From Aquimarina sp042434915 (lineage in GTDB: Bacteria; Bacteroidota; Bacteroidia; Flavobacteriales; Flavobacteriaceae), in the NCBI RefSeq assembly GCF_042434915.1, contig NZ_CP170198.1, positions 186,001-250,000 on the forward strand: 64,000 nt of DNA, in the 5' to 3' direction. The notes beneath the pieces were generated by a model. That model had not been told where the DNA came from. It searched no databases and worked only from the letters and a program-made list of their open reading frames with translations. Position numbers and translations under genes: made by a program. Positions 16,275 through 25,056 of this stretch are shown here, piece after piece; position 1 is the first letter of the stretch, and each line of letters opens with the position of its first letter.

Positions 16275-17456
16275 ATGAGTCAAGAAGTAAGTAAACGCTA
16301 TGCCCAACGTGGTGTTTCTGCCGCCAAGGAGGATGTACACAACGCAATCAAAAACATTGATAAAGGGTTGTTTCCTAAAGCATTTTGTAAAATTGTTGAA
16401 GATCATTTAACGGGTGATGACGAGTATTGTCTTATCATGCATGCAGATGGTGCGGGAACCAAATCATCGCTAGCCTATATGTACTGGAAAGAAACTGGAG
16501 ATGTTTCTGTCTGGAAAGGCATTGCCCAAGATGCATTGATCATGAATATAGATGATTTATTATGTGTAGGAGCTACAGATAATATCATGCTATCCTCTAC
16601 CATCGGAAGAAATAAAAATTTGATACCGGGAGAGGTGCTTTCTGCAATTATCAATGGAACTGAAGAATTGCTGTCCGATTTAAAAGAATTTGGAGTTACC
16701 ATACATTCTACAGGTGGTGAAACCGCAGATGTTGGAGATTTGGTACGTACAATTATTGTAGATTCTACCGTAACAGCACGAATGAAACGTAGTGATATCA
16801 TAGACAATGCTAATATTAAGCCAGGAGATGTGATAGTAGGTTTGGCTTCCTTTGGTAAAGCTTCTTACGAGAAAACATATAACGGTGGCATGGGTAGTAA
16901 TGGACTTACATCTGCTCGACATGATGTATTTGAAAAGAGCTTGGCATCCAAATATCCAGAAAGTTTTGACGCATCGGTACCTATGGATTTAGTTTATTCT
17001 GGAAAAACCAAGCTTACAGATACAGTCGATGGTTCGCCGATCGATGCGGGTAAGTTAGTGTTATCACCTACAAGAACCTATGCGCCCATTATTAAGAAAA
17101 TATTGGAGCAGTACACTAATGAGCTTATTCATGGGATGGTACATTGTAGTGGTGGGGCACAAACAAAAGTGTTGCACTTTGTTGATCAGGTTCATGTAAT
17201 TAAAGATGCCTTGTTCGAAGTACCGCCCTTGTTCAAACTGATTCAAGAAAATTCGGGAACCGATTGGAAAGAGATGTATCAAGTATTTAATATGGGGCAT
17301 CGTATGGAGCTCTATGTCTCACCAGCGATTGCCGAAGATATTATTGCTATATCCAAAAGTTTTGATGTAGATGCACAAATTATAGGTAGAGTAGAAGCTT
17401 CAGACACCAAAAAGCTAACAATTACTTCTCCCTTTGGTACATTTGAGTATACATAA
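16275..17456 (+). CDS. purM: Phosphoribosylformylglycinamidine cyclo-ligase
   Basis: Closes the imidazole ring (FGAM + ATP to AIR) in de novo purine synthesis; cytoplasmic. From the ATG at 16275 it has 393 residues, the length of the Bacteroidetes form (E. coli 345). It starts SKRYAQRGVSAAKEDVHNA, and the AIR-synthase N-domain shows HADGAGTKSSLAY, NIDDLLCVGATD and HSTGGETADVGDL. The C-domain has PGDVIVGLASFGKASYE and a GGAQTKVL block. A TTG at 16254 would overlap the -7 box and is rejected. This divergent long type is sometimes labelled AIR synthase-related protein. Confidence 0.9.
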   Translation: MSQEVSKRYAQRGVSAAKEDVHNAIKNIDKGLFPKAFCKIVEDHLTGDDEYCLIMHADGAGTKSSLAYMYWKETGDVSVWKGIAQDALIMNIDDLLCVGATDNIMLSSTIGRNKNLIPGEVLSAIINGTEELLSDLKEFGVTIHSTGGETADVGDLVRTIIVDSTVTARMKRSDIIDNANIKPGDVIVGLASFGKASYEKTYNGGMGSNGLTSARHDVFEKSLASKYPESFDASVPMDLVYSGKTKLTDTVDGSPIDAGKLVLSPTRTYAPIIKKILEQYTNELIHGMVHCSGGAQTKVLHFVDQVHVIKDALFEVPPLFKLIQENSGTDWKEMYQVFNMGHRMELYVSPAIAEDIIAISKSFDVDAQIIGRVEASDTKKLTITSPFGTFEYT

Positions 17457-17482
17457 GCCAACTTAATACTACACAAATATTG

Positions 17483-17510
17483 AAGAGACCTTTTTAGGTC
17501 TCTTTTTTAG
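17483..17510 (+). terminator. Terminator after purM
   Basis: The arms AAGAGACC (17483-17490) and GGTCTCTT (17497-17504) with a 6-base loop are followed by TTTT. Confidence 0.9.
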
Positions 17511-17834
17511 TTTTTAAAACTAGAGCTACCTACCGCATCGATAATGAATCATATGTGTGTTGATGGGTACGTATCATCAAAACAAGGGTGTAGACGTTTG
17601 TGTACTACATTTTAAAAGCACTGATAATAAATTACTCATTGACAAGTAATCAATATAGTTTTCGTGTAAACGAGGGTATCATTTAAATAGTAAAAGTAGG
17701 TGTTTAGTCTGTAGTAGGTTAAACCCACGCTGGTTGTAAAAGGGGCTCAAAATACTTTTCTTAATTTGTGATATATTTGACCCACCTTGCTATAGAATAA
17801 GATTAAAGCAATATGTGCTTTAGACAAAAAAGAT

Positions 17835-17842
17835 TACTTTTG
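17835..17842 (+). promoter_or_regulatory. -7 promoter element of prfA
   Basis: TACTTTTG matches TAnnTTTG and lies 27 bases before the prfA ATG. No obvious -33 TTG is present. Confidence 0.65.
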
Positions 17843-17869
17843 TAGCTTCTACAGAAGGAAGAACCTATT

Positions 17870-18946
17870 ATGATTGATAAATTAAATATAGTAAAGCAAC
17901 GTTTTGACGAAGTGAATGATTTGATCATTCAGCCAGATATTATCTCTGATCAAAAACGTTACATACAACTTAATAAAGAGTATAAAGATCTTAAAGCTTT
18001 AATGGATAAGCGAGATCAATATTTGGAACTCACCAATAATATTACCGAAGCCGAAGAAATTATAGCCGACGGGAGTGATGCCGAAATGGTTGATATGGCC
18101 AAAATGCAATTAGAGGAAGCTAAAACCGAATTGCCAGCTCTCGAAGAATCCATACGTTTTATGTTGGTGCCAAAAGATCCAGAGGATGCCAAAAACTGTG
18201 TTGTCGAAATTCGAGCTGGTACAGGTGGTGACGAAGCAAGTATTTTTGCTGGAGATCTTTTTAGAATGTACACCAAGTATTGCGAAGGTAAAGGTTGGTC
18301 AACGAGTATTGTAGACCTTAATGAAGGAACAAGTGGTGGTTACAAAGAAGTTATTTTTGAAGTTAATGGTGAGGATGTATATGGGACTTTAAAATACGAA
18401 GCAGGTGTGCACCGTGTGCAACGTGTACCGCAAACCGAAACGCAAGGACGTGTACATACCAGTGCTGCAACTGTTATGGTATTGCCAGAGGCCGAGGAGT
18501 TTGATGTAGAACTGGATATGCAAGATGTGCGTATTGAACGTACCACATCAACAGGACCAGGTGGACAGTCGGTAAATACAACCTATTCTGCTATAAAACT
18601 ACACCATGAGCCTACGGGAATGATTGTTAGTTGTCAGGATCAAAAATCATCTCATAAGAATCTTGAAAAAGCGTTAAAAGTTTTGCGTTCTAGATTGTAT
18701 GAGATCGAATTAGCCAAAAAACAGGCTGCAGATTCAGAAAAGCGTAAAAGCATGGTGTCTAGTGGTGACCGTTCTGCAAAGATTAGAACCTACAATTATC
18801 CGCAAGGTAGAGTAACCGACCACCGTATTGGTTTAACGTTATATGATTTGGGTAATATTATTGACGGTGATATCCAAAAGATTATTGATGAGCTAGAATT
18901 AGTGGCTAATACAGAGAAATTAAAAGAGTCAAGCGATTTGTTCTAG
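17870..18946 (+). CDS. prfA: Peptide chain release factor 1
   Basis: Recognises UAA and UAG in the ribosomal A site and triggers peptide release. The 358-residue length is normal. The catalytic GGQ is in STGPGGQSVN (about residues 228-237). The stop-codon recognition PxT motif is PQT in RVPQTETQG, in place of the PAT of E. coli, which keeps P and T. The coiled N-terminal domain and the C-terminal RTYNYPQGRVTDHRIG block are intact. RF1 rather than RF2 is indicated by PxT (RF2 has SPF). Convergent with lgt and separated by a bidirectional terminator. Confidence 0.97.
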   Translation: MIDKLNIVKQRFDEVNDLIIQPDIISDQKRYIQLNKEYKDLKALMDKRDQYLELTNNITEAEEIIADGSDAEMVDMAKMQLEEAKTELPALEESIRFMLVPKDPEDAKNCVVEIRAGTGGDEASIFAGDLFRMYTKYCEGKGWSTSIVDLNEGTSGGYKEVIFEVNGEDVYGTLKYEAGVHRVQRVPQTETQGRVHTSAATVMVLPEAEEFDVELDMQDVRIERTTSTGPGGQSVNTTYSAIKLHHEPTGMIVSCQDQKSSHKNLEKALKVLRSRLYEIELAKKQAADSEKRKSMVSSGDRSAKIRTYNYPQGRVTDHRIGLTLYDLGNIIDGDIQKIIDELELVANTEKLKESSDLF

Positions 18947-18975
18947 TGTTATAAACACTACGCCTATTGTATAAA

Positions 18976-19018
18976 AAAAATAAGCCTGTTACTATTAAAT
19001 GTAACAGGCTTATTTTTA
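18976..19018. terminator. Bidirectional terminator prfA / lgt
   Basis: The 14-bp arms 18979-18992 and 19001-19014 are flanked by an A run on the left and a T run on the right. It can end transcripts from both convergent genes. Confidence 0.9.
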
Positions 19019-19068
19019 TGTTATAGTAAGCTATCCCAAAAACAAATTAACTAAGAGTTGGTTGTTTG

Positions 19069-19998
19069 TTATTGAGCGCTAGATTTTTTTACAGGTCTTA
19101 AAACAAAATAGAGTCCCACGATAATAAAAGGAATACTTAACCATTGTCCAGTAGATAAAACGTCTCCAAGAGAATCCTCAAAACCACCTTGACTTTTCTT
19201 TACAAACTCAACTATAAAACGCACTACCCAGATCAAAATAAGATACATTCCAAATAAAAATCCTGAATGGGTACGTTTGTTAGTTTTCCAATAAAGAAAC
19301 CATAAAATAAAGGATACGATAACATATCCAAAAGCTTCATACAATTGTGCAGGATGCCTAAAAGGAACTGTTTCTAGTAATGAGGCATACTCGGGATTAT
19401 TAATCACAGCGTTATATGCTTCGTTTACATTTTTTATGCCTGTAGCTTTAACTACTTCATATTGTGATAAAGTCTCTCTTACAAAGCGAACCCCAAAGAC
19501 AGAATCGGTAGGTTCACCAATAATTTCAGAATTAAAAAAATTACCCAGACGTACAAAAATACCACCAAATGCAGCAGGTATTGTAACACGATCCAAAATC
19601 CATAAAGGGTGTTTTTCTAAAACTTTTTTTGAATAATAATACATAGCGATAATAAACGCAATCGCAGCTCCATGACTTGCAAGTCCACGAAAACCGATGA
19701 ACTCAAATGTTGGATTAAAGCGAATTGGCAAAAAGATCTCGAGTAAATTATTGCGATAATAATCCCAATCATAAAAAATCACATGACCTAGTCGCGCTCC
19801 AATCAAAGTACCTACAACAGCATAAATAAAAACAGAATCTAGTTTTTCTATCGAGATATTTTCACGGATATAAATTTGTTTCATAAGATACCATCCTAAC
19901 GAAAAAGCAATTACAAACATGAGACTATAAAAACGGATCATGAAAAAACCTAAATCAATACCCTCTACTGGGCTCCAGGTAATCTGAGAAAAAATCAT
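19069..19998 (-). CDS. lgt: Prolipoprotein diacylglyceryl transferase
   Basis: Transfers diacylglycerol from phosphatidylglycerol to the lipobox cysteine in the inner membrane. The 309-residue protein has seven or so helices. Conserved residues are present: the GARLGHVIFYDW block, His109 in GLASHGAA (E. coli His103), Arg150 and Asn153 in VRLGNFFNSEIIG (E. coli Arg143 and Asn146), FRHPAQLYE, and RFIVEF near the C-terminus (E. coli Arg239). This is therefore the authentic Lgt, in contrast to the paralogue at 56965-57723. Long gene-free DNA lies upstream of its start. Confidence 0.96.
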   Translation of the reverse strand: MIFSQITWSPVEGIDLGFFMIRFYSLMFVIAFSLGWYLMKQIYIRENISIEKLDSVFIYAVVGTLIGARLGHVIFYDWDYYRNNLLEIFLPIRFNPTFEFIGFRGLASHGAAIAFIIAMYYYSKKVLEKHPLWILDRVTIPAAFGGIFVRLGNFFNSEIIGEPTDSVFGVRFVRETLSQYEVVKATGIKNVNEAYNAVINNPEYASLLETVPFRHPAQLYEAFGYVIVSFILWFLYWKTNKRTHSGFLFGMYLILIWVVRFIVEFVKKSQGGFEDSLGDVLSTGQWLSIPFIIVGLYFVLRPVKKSSAQ

Positions 19999-20232
19999 AT
20001 ATACATATTATGTTTAAGGAAGGTAAATATAGGTATTTATATTAGAATGAAAGAGATTTTAAAGAGATCCAAACTTTGTATACAAGGGAATTGTTTTTAC
20101 CATTTTAGCACAGCAAGGTGGTTAAATAATTTGTGTTAAGTACTGTCAAAACATAACAATATACAAGTTAATAATCTTTTACTATGATACACGATAAGTT
20201 ATGCTAGCGGTTGAGGTGTTACTTGGTCAAAG

Positions 20233-20524
20233 CATAAGTGCAAATTAGGTACATGAAAAGATTAAAAGCAATACAGGGGTGTAAATAATAGTTGTAGACT
20301 GATAAATTACACTTACACGGGTGCAACACCTATTAATACAATCATATGAATCATTTGCACTGGTGTAAATGACCCATATTACTTTATGACGATACTTTTC
20401 ATGAGTGCGACAGATCCGCTACTTTTATAGTAGTTAAATACAGTGGTGTAATTAGTCCATACAATCTATTAGGTGGTATTAGCAGGGGTGTTTCTAACTA
20501 TCATACATCCTGCATAGTTACTAA
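20233..20524. repeat. Seven short boxes CANNRGTGY at 41-42 bp spacing
   Basis: The box starts at 20233, 20274, 20316, 20358, 20400, 20441 and 20483 (steps 41, 42, 42, 42, 41, 42). C, A, G, T, G at offsets 0, 1, 5, 6, 7 are invariant, offset 4 is always a purine and offset 8 always a pyrimidine; AA usually follows. The roughly 31 bases between boxes are unrelated to each other. Forty-two bp is four helical turns, so the boxes face one side of DNA. No known repeat class fits; a protein-binding array is one reading. Confidence 0.7.
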
Positions 20525-20780
20525 TATGCCTTCTTAAGAGATACTTTACAGTTTTGTTATGCTATTATTTGTTAGTATTAATCGTATAAAGTTGTTTTGT
20601 AGCGAAGCATGTAGTCGTACGTATTTTCTTGATAGTATAGCCTTGTGATATTAAGTAAAATATTAATAGCGAGGTTAGTAAACAATGTAGTAATTGATGA
20701 AACTGTATATCCAAGACAGTTAATAGTACATACAGTGTCTTTGGTAAAAGTAGCCCATGTAGAGAAAAAAGTTCAAAAGG

Positions 20781-20802
20781 TTGGGTTTCACGTGATACCC
20801 AA
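20781..20802. promoter_or_regulatory. Imperfect 22-bp palindrome centred on CACGTG
   Basis: TTGGGTTTCACGTGATACCCAA is symmetrical except for one pair. It lies 56 bases past the yidD stop; on the minus strand T-rich DNA follows, so it may be the cysS-yidD terminator or an operator. Confidence 0.4.
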
Positions 20803-20857
20803 AGCTATTTTTCCATTATAGGTTGCTTGCTCACTGTATACTATAGGTAAAATCTGG

Positions 20858-21118
20858 TTATTTTTTTTGCTCTACTGTATCAGGAACAGGATCATAACCT
20901 TTGCCACCCCATGGATGACAGCTTAAGATTCGTTTTACTGCCAAAAATCCTCCTTTAAACAGACCGAAGCGCTGTAAAGCGACCAAAGTGTATTGAGAGC
21001 AAGTAGGGTGGTATCTACAAGTTGCGGGGGTTAAAGGAGAAATTACACCTTGGTACAATCGTACCAACCCTATAAAAGGTAAGGCTAATACTTTTTTAAG
21101 TGAAGTAGTAAAAGCCAA
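20858..21118 (-). CDS. yidD: Membrane protein insertion efficiency factor YidD
   Basis: A small membrane-associated protein that assists YidC-dependent insertion. At 86 residues it has the family length and the conserved core: a hydrophobic start (LALPFIGLVRLYQGVISPL), PATCRYHPTCSQY with the two conserved cysteines, then KRILSCHPWGGKGYDPVP. It follows cysS by 11 bases on the same strand and is probably co-transcribed with it. In most bacteria yidD sits with rnpA and yidC; here it does not. Confidence 0.96.
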   Translation of the reverse strand: MAFTTSLKKVLALPFIGLVRLYQGVISPLTPATCRYHPTCSQYTLVALQRFGLFKGGFLAVKRILSCHPWGGKGYDPVPDTVEQKK

Positions 21119-21129
21119 ACCTATAGATA

Positions 21130-22626
21130 TTAAATTAAAGAAAAACTAGTGCCGTCTCTCCCATCTTTTAACTGAATGCCCATTGCTTCTAATTCGTCCC
21201 TAATTTTATCACCCGTAGCAAAATCCTTATTAGCTCTCGCCTCTGCACGTAGTCGTATTAGTAAGCCTACTGTTCCTGCAAGTTTATCACTAATATCAGA
21301 TGATTCTTCGTTAGTATCTAATAATCCCAATACATCAAACACAAAACCGCGCAATGTGGTATCAAGAATTGTGAGATCACTAGCAGTGATACTAGCCTTT
21401 TCTTCTTTTAAAAGATTGATAAATTTTACAGCGTCAAAAAGCTTAGCGATAAGAATAGGGCTGTTAAAATCATCATTCATAGCATCATAACAAGTTTGCC
21501 TCCAAGCTGCAATATCAAGCCCCTTGGTTGCGTCACTAGCCGTGATAGTAGATAGTGATTGTACAGCATCCATTAAACGATAAAAACCTTTTTCTGAAGC
21601 TTCAAGGGCTTCACTAGAAAAATCTAGAACACTTCTGTAATGCGCTTGTAGCATAAAAAAACGTGCTACTGTAGGGGCAAATGCTTTAGAAAGTTTATCG
21701 GTTTCACCACTAAATATTTCAGCCGGAGAAATACTATTTCCCGTAGACTTCGACATTTTCTTTCCGTTAAGGGTAAGCATATTGGCATGCATCCAATAAT
21801 TTACAGGCGATTGTCCGCAGGCAGCTTCTCCTTGAGCAATTTCACATTCATGATGCGGAAATTTCAAATCCATACCTCCTCCATGAATATCAAAATTTTC
21901 TCCTAGATATTTTGTACTCATCGCGGTACATTCTAGATGCCATCCAGGAAAACCATCACTCCAAGGAGAGGGCCATCGCATAATATGCTCTGGCTCTGCT
22001 TTTTTCCATAAGGCAAAATCTTGCGGATTTTTTTTATCGCTCTGTGCTGCCAATTCTCTGGTATTGGCAATCATGTCTTCAATATTACGACCACTTAATT
22101 TACCATAATTGTTGCTCTCATTAAATTTGAGAACATCAAAATACACAGATCCATTCACCACATATGCAAAACCATTATCGATAATGGTTTTTATGATTTC
22201 GATTTGTTCGACAATATGTCCCGTTGCTGTGGGTTCGATACTTGGCGGTATTGTATTAAATTTTGCCAAAACATTATGAAAATCCAAAGTATATCGTTGC
22301 ACAATTTCCATAGGTTCTAATTGCTCGAGTCTTGCTTTTTTGGCAACTTTATCCTCGCCAATATCTGCATCACTCTCTAGGTGTCCTGCATCGGTAATAT
22401 TACGTACATATCTAACTTTATATCCTAAATGCTTGAGGTAACGATATACGAGATCAAAAGAAATAAATGTTCGACAATTCCCCAAATGCACATTACTATA
22501 TACGGTAGGGCCACATACATACATCCCAACATTACCTGGGGTAATGGGTGTAAAGAGTTCTTTGTTACCAGAAATAGAGTTGTAAAGTGTTAACTTTTGC
22601 TTTGTGTACAATGGAGTTTCAGCCAT
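21130..22626 (-). CDS. cysS: Cysteinyl-tRNA synthetase
   Basis: Charges tRNA-Cys. A 498-residue class I synthetase with the HIGH-type signature SNVHLGN (about residues 44-50) and KKMSKSTGNS for KMSKS. The zinc ligands are visible in VCGPTVY, HLECTAMS and PHHECEIA. The C-terminal helical anticodon-binding region is complete. A -7 promoter element lies in the 40-base gap after folE, so cysS does not depend on folE transcription. Confidence 0.97.
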   Translation of the reverse strand: MAETPLYTKQKLTLYNSISGNKELFTPITPGNVGMYVCGPTVYSNVHLGNCRTFISFDLVYRYLKHLGYKVRYVRNITDAGHLESDADIGEDKVAKKARLEQLEPMEIVQRYTLDFHNVLAKFNTIPPSIEPTATGHIVEQIEIIKTIIDNGFAYVVNGSVYFDVLKFNESNNYGKLSGRNIEDMIANTRELAAQSDKKNPQDFALWKKAEPEHIMRWPSPWSDGFPGWHLECTAMSTKYLGENFDIHGGGMDLKFPHHECEIAQGEAACGQSPVNYWMHANMLTLNGKKMSKSTGNSISPAEIFSGETDKLSKAFAPTVARFFMLQAHYRSVLDFSSEALEASEKGFYRLMDAVQSLSTITASDATKGLDIAAWRQTCYDAMNDDFNSPILIAKLFDAVKFINLLKEEKASITASDLTILDTTLRGFVFDVLGLLDTNEESSDISDKLAGTVGLLIRLRAEARANKDFATGDKIRDELEAMGIQLKDGRDGTSFSLI

Positions 22627-22655
22627 GGTTTGATAAATCGTTTAAAAGGTTACTT

Positions 22656-22663
22656 CAAAAATA
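22656..22663 (-). promoter_or_regulatory. -7 promoter element of cysS
   Basis: TATTTTTG on the minus strand matches TAnnTTTG, 29 bases before the cysS ATG, in the folE-cysS gap. Confidence 0.6.
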
Positions 22664-22666
22664 ATA

Positions 22667-23344
22667 TTAAAATGTAGTATCTAATTTAATATAATCTAAA
22701 AATTCGCGGCGCACAGCTTCTTCTTTAAAACGGCCACCAAACTCTGAAGTTACTGTGCTACTTTCGATATCTCGAATACCTCTAGAATTCACACATAAAT
22801 GTTTTGCATCGATAACACAAGCAACATCCTTGGTATTAAGAACAACCTGTAAATCTTGTACTATTTGCATTGTTAAGCGCTCTTGTACTTGAGGTCGCTT
22901 TGCATAATAATCTACGATTCGATTCATTTTTGAAAGACCTACAACAGTACCGTTAGAAATATAGGCAACATGTGCACGACCAACAATAGGGAGCAAATGA
23001 TGCTCACAGGTAGAATAGACTGTAATATTTTTTTCAACCAACATCTCCCCATATTTGTAGTTGTTAGCAAATGTAGAAGCGTCTGGTTTGCGTTCGGGAT
23101 GTAATCCCGAAAAAATTTCGTTTACAAACATTTTGGCAACACGTTGTGGTGTGCCTTTAAGGCTGTCATCGGTAAGATCAAGTCCTAAAGTTTCCATAAT
23201 ATGCTTCACATCTTCTTTGATTGATGCGATTTTTTCTTGATCCGTCAGTACAAAAGCATCTGCTCTTAGCGGAGTAGTTGCACTGGTCGCTACATGATTA
23301 TCACCTAATGCTTCTATTGCTTCAAGGGCTTTGTCAATTTTCAC
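22667..23344 (-). CDS. folE: GTP cyclohydrolase I
   Basis: Converts GTP to dihydroneopterin triphosphate, the first step of folate and pterin synthesis. The 225-residue protein has the zinc and catalytic motifs STCEHHLLPIVGRAHVAY and DAKHLCVNSRGI, plus the GLSKMNRIVDYYAKRPQVQERLT block. The N-terminal 35 residues are variable, as usual. The mRNA has a leader of about 130 bases with two hairpins ahead of the ATG. Confidence 0.97.
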   Translation of the reverse strand: MKIDKALEAIEALGDNHVATSATTPLRADAFVLTDQEKIASIKEDVKHIMETLGLDLTDDSLKGTPQRVAKMFVNEIFSGLHPERKPDASTFANNYKYGEMLVEKNITVYSTCEHHLLPIVGRAHVAYISNGTVVGLSKMNRIVDYYAKRPQVQERLTMQIVQDLQVVLNTKDVACVIDAKHLCVNSRGIRDIESSTVTSEFGGRFKEEAVRREFLDYIKLDTTF

Positions 23345-23425
23345 GAGTTTACTTTTTTAGAGTTTTTTAATGCTAGATGAAAGTAAGGTAATCGTATGGA
23401 CATTAACTTATAAAGATTACGTAGT

Positions 23426-23471
23426 ATTACTAACACCTAGTGTTACGTAATTACAGATCCAGCTCTGTAAT
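23426..23471 (-). promoter_or_regulatory. Structured 5' leader of folE
   Basis: On the minus strand, hairpin one is ATTACAGA/TCTGTAAT (arms 23464-23471 and 23450-23457, 6-base loop). Hairpin two joins 23440-23451 to 23426-23436 (TAACAC/GTGTTA extended by ATTAC/GTAAT with one bulge). They overlap by two bases. They sit between the promoter and the folE start and could be a control element. No known riboswitch class is recognised. Confidence 0.45.
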
Positions 23472-23477
23472 CGGCTG

Positions 23478-23485
23478 CAAAGATA
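23478..23485 (-). promoter_or_regulatory. -7 promoter element of folE
   Basis: TATCTTTG followed by C on the minus strand matches TAnnTTTG. The distance to the ATG implies a leader of about 130 bases. Confidence 0.7.
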
Positions 23486-23628
23486 CAATTTTGTACTTTG
23501 CTAAGCATTGGGTTGGTAAAGTATTATAGATTAAACATATTTTTCGTAAATCTTAAAGAAGTTATGTATATTTAACTCCCAAATCTTAGCTATATATAAT
23601 CTGTAAGCGTATAAAACGTTACCTACTT

Positions 23629-25041
23629 ATGATACGATTCATCTATACAACAATACATCTCAGTCTTTTTAGTATACTTTTATCTGCAACAGGATATGGC
23701 CAAACTGATGATCAGGCGTGTCGTAACGCTCTTCCCTTTTGTTCGGATGCGTTACAAGAACTTACGTTTGCTAATACAATTAATCAAGAAAGTTTAGGTG
23801 AAATAGGATGTTTAAATACGACACCTAATCCTGCATGGTATTTTATGCGGGTAGAGCGCAGCGGTGAGATGATTTTTGACATTGTACAATGGGTAGATAG
23901 TGACGAAGATGGATTTTTTGATCGCGGTGAACGGCAATTGGATGTAGATTTTATTGCATGGGGGCCGTTTGAAACTTCGTATGTGAATTGTGATATCTTA
24001 TCTAGAGAATGTGATAATAATAACAACGGTGATGGTCGTCCTTCTGAGTGTGAAAATAATGCTGACGATCCTCTGTATTATATAGAAAATCAAGATAATA
24101 GTAATATTGTTGATTGTAGTTATTCTAGAAATTCAATAGAAACCCTTACAATTCCTAATGCCGTTAGTGGTGAGTATTATATAGTTTTAATTACCAATTT
24201 TGCCGATGAAGCAGGAGTGATCCAATTACAACAAACTAATCTCGATGCGCCCGAAGCAGGTAGTACCGATTGTGATGTTTTAGAACCTGGTTTAGGCGAT
24301 GACATTGCGATATGCGAAGAAAGAGTTGTCGTTTTACAGGGCAGGTTTGATAATGCTGTCTCGTATCAATGGTATGAATTTGTTGAAGCGGCTAACAATT
24401 TTGTGGCAATAGTAGGAGAAACTACACCTGTATATACAGCCCCAGGATCTGGCACCTATCGTTTAGAAGGTTTTGATACGACAGGAGCAGCAGTGGGAAC
24501 AGATGATATTAATGTAGTTAACGTTTCTGCCGCTATAGTACAGGTAGGATATAGTATTGCCGAAGAGTCATTTGCAGGAACTTATACTATTACGGCAGTG
24601 CCAGAAGTTGTAGCAGGAGATGTAGAAGATATAGAGTATAGAATCGATAATGGTGATTTTCAATTCTCCCCAGTTTTTGAAAATGTGTTTCCAGGTGAGC
24701 ATCAAATTACTGCACGTCATAGTGCGGGTTGTAGCGAGGTAGTTTCGGAAGTTATTATCATAATGGGGTATCCTAAGTTTTTTACGCCTAATGGCGATGG
24801 GTTTCATGATACTTGGCGCTTAATTAATATTGAAGATCAGCCCTTAGCTAAAATTTATATTTTTGATCGGTATGGCAAGTTGTTAAAACAATTAAGACCT
24901 GGTGGACCTGGATGGGATGGTACGTATAATGGCAATCCTATGCCATCATCTGACTACTGGTTTAGAGTAGAATTTAATGAACCAAGAGATCCAAACCGAA
25001 GGCCTAGGGTAGTAGCAGGAAATTTTTCGTTAATTCGATAG
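23629..25041 (+). CDS. Type IX secreted protein with type B sorting domain
   Basis: A 470-residue secreted surface protein. A signal peptide (to about residue 24, ATGYG) is followed by a Cys-rich, acidic region of unknown function (CRNALPFCSDALQ, several Asn/Asp runs), an Ig-like region near 230-300, and a C-terminal CHU_C / gliding motility-associated domain: FTPNGDGFHDTWRLINIE, IYIFDRYGKLLKQLRPGGPGWDGTYNGNPMPSSDYWFRV. This last 90 residues is the type B signal for the Bacteroidota type IX secretion system, which is not encoded in the window. The gene stands alone, convergent with the porin gene. The substrate or activity is unknown. Confidence 0.88.
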   Translation: MIRFIYTTIHLSLFSILLSATGYGQTDDQACRNALPFCSDALQELTFANTINQESLGEIGCLNTTPNPAWYFMRVERSGEMIFDIVQWVDSDEDGFFDRGERQLDVDFIAWGPFETSYVNCDILSRECDNNNNGDGRPSECENNADDPLYYIENQDNSNIVDCSYSRNSIETLTIPNAVSGEYYIVLITNFADEAGVIQLQQTNLDAPEAGSTDCDVLEPGLGDDIAICEERVVVLQGRFDNAVSYQWYEFVEAANNFVAIVGETTPVYTAPGSGTYRLEGFDTTGAAVGTDDINVVNVSAAIVQVGYSIAEESFAGTYTITAVPEVVAGDVEDIEYRIDNGDFQFSPVFENVFPGEHQITARHSAGCSEVVSEVIIIMGYPKFFTPNGDGFHDTWRLINIEDQPLAKIYIFDRYGKLLKQLRPGGPGWDGTYNGNPMPSSDYWFRVEFNEPRDPNRRPRVVAGNFSLIR

Positions 25042-25056
25042 CATAAAAATCTATTC

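Larger units (their letters stand above)
17457..17869. other. 413-base gene-free region purM-prfA with loose GTG-containing words
   Basis: After the purM terminator no gene is seen. Words resembling the box of the 20233-20524 array occur at 17550 (CATATGTGTGT), 17583 (CAAGGGTGTAG), 17659, 17695 and 17763, some 33-36 bases apart. The similarity is weaker and less regular than in that array. The prfA -7 element is at the right end. Confidence 0.4.
19999..20857. other. 859-base gene-free region between lgt and yidD
   Basis: No credible gene is found on either strand. From the left it holds AT-rich DNA (19999-20232), the 41-42-bp-phased box array (20233-20524), an unexplained stretch (20525-20780), and an imperfect 22-bp palindrome (20781-20802). 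It is the longest non-coding stretch of the window. Confidence 0.7.

Noticed and set aside
20233..20524. CRISPR array
   Set aside because: The repeated part is only about 11 bases and degenerate; there are no cas genes or leader. CRISPR repeats are 20 or more bases and nearly identical.
20233..20524. Coding repeat of 14 residues (42 bases = 14 codons)
   Set aside because: Two of the six steps are 41 bases, which breaks any frame, and no long open frame crosses the region.
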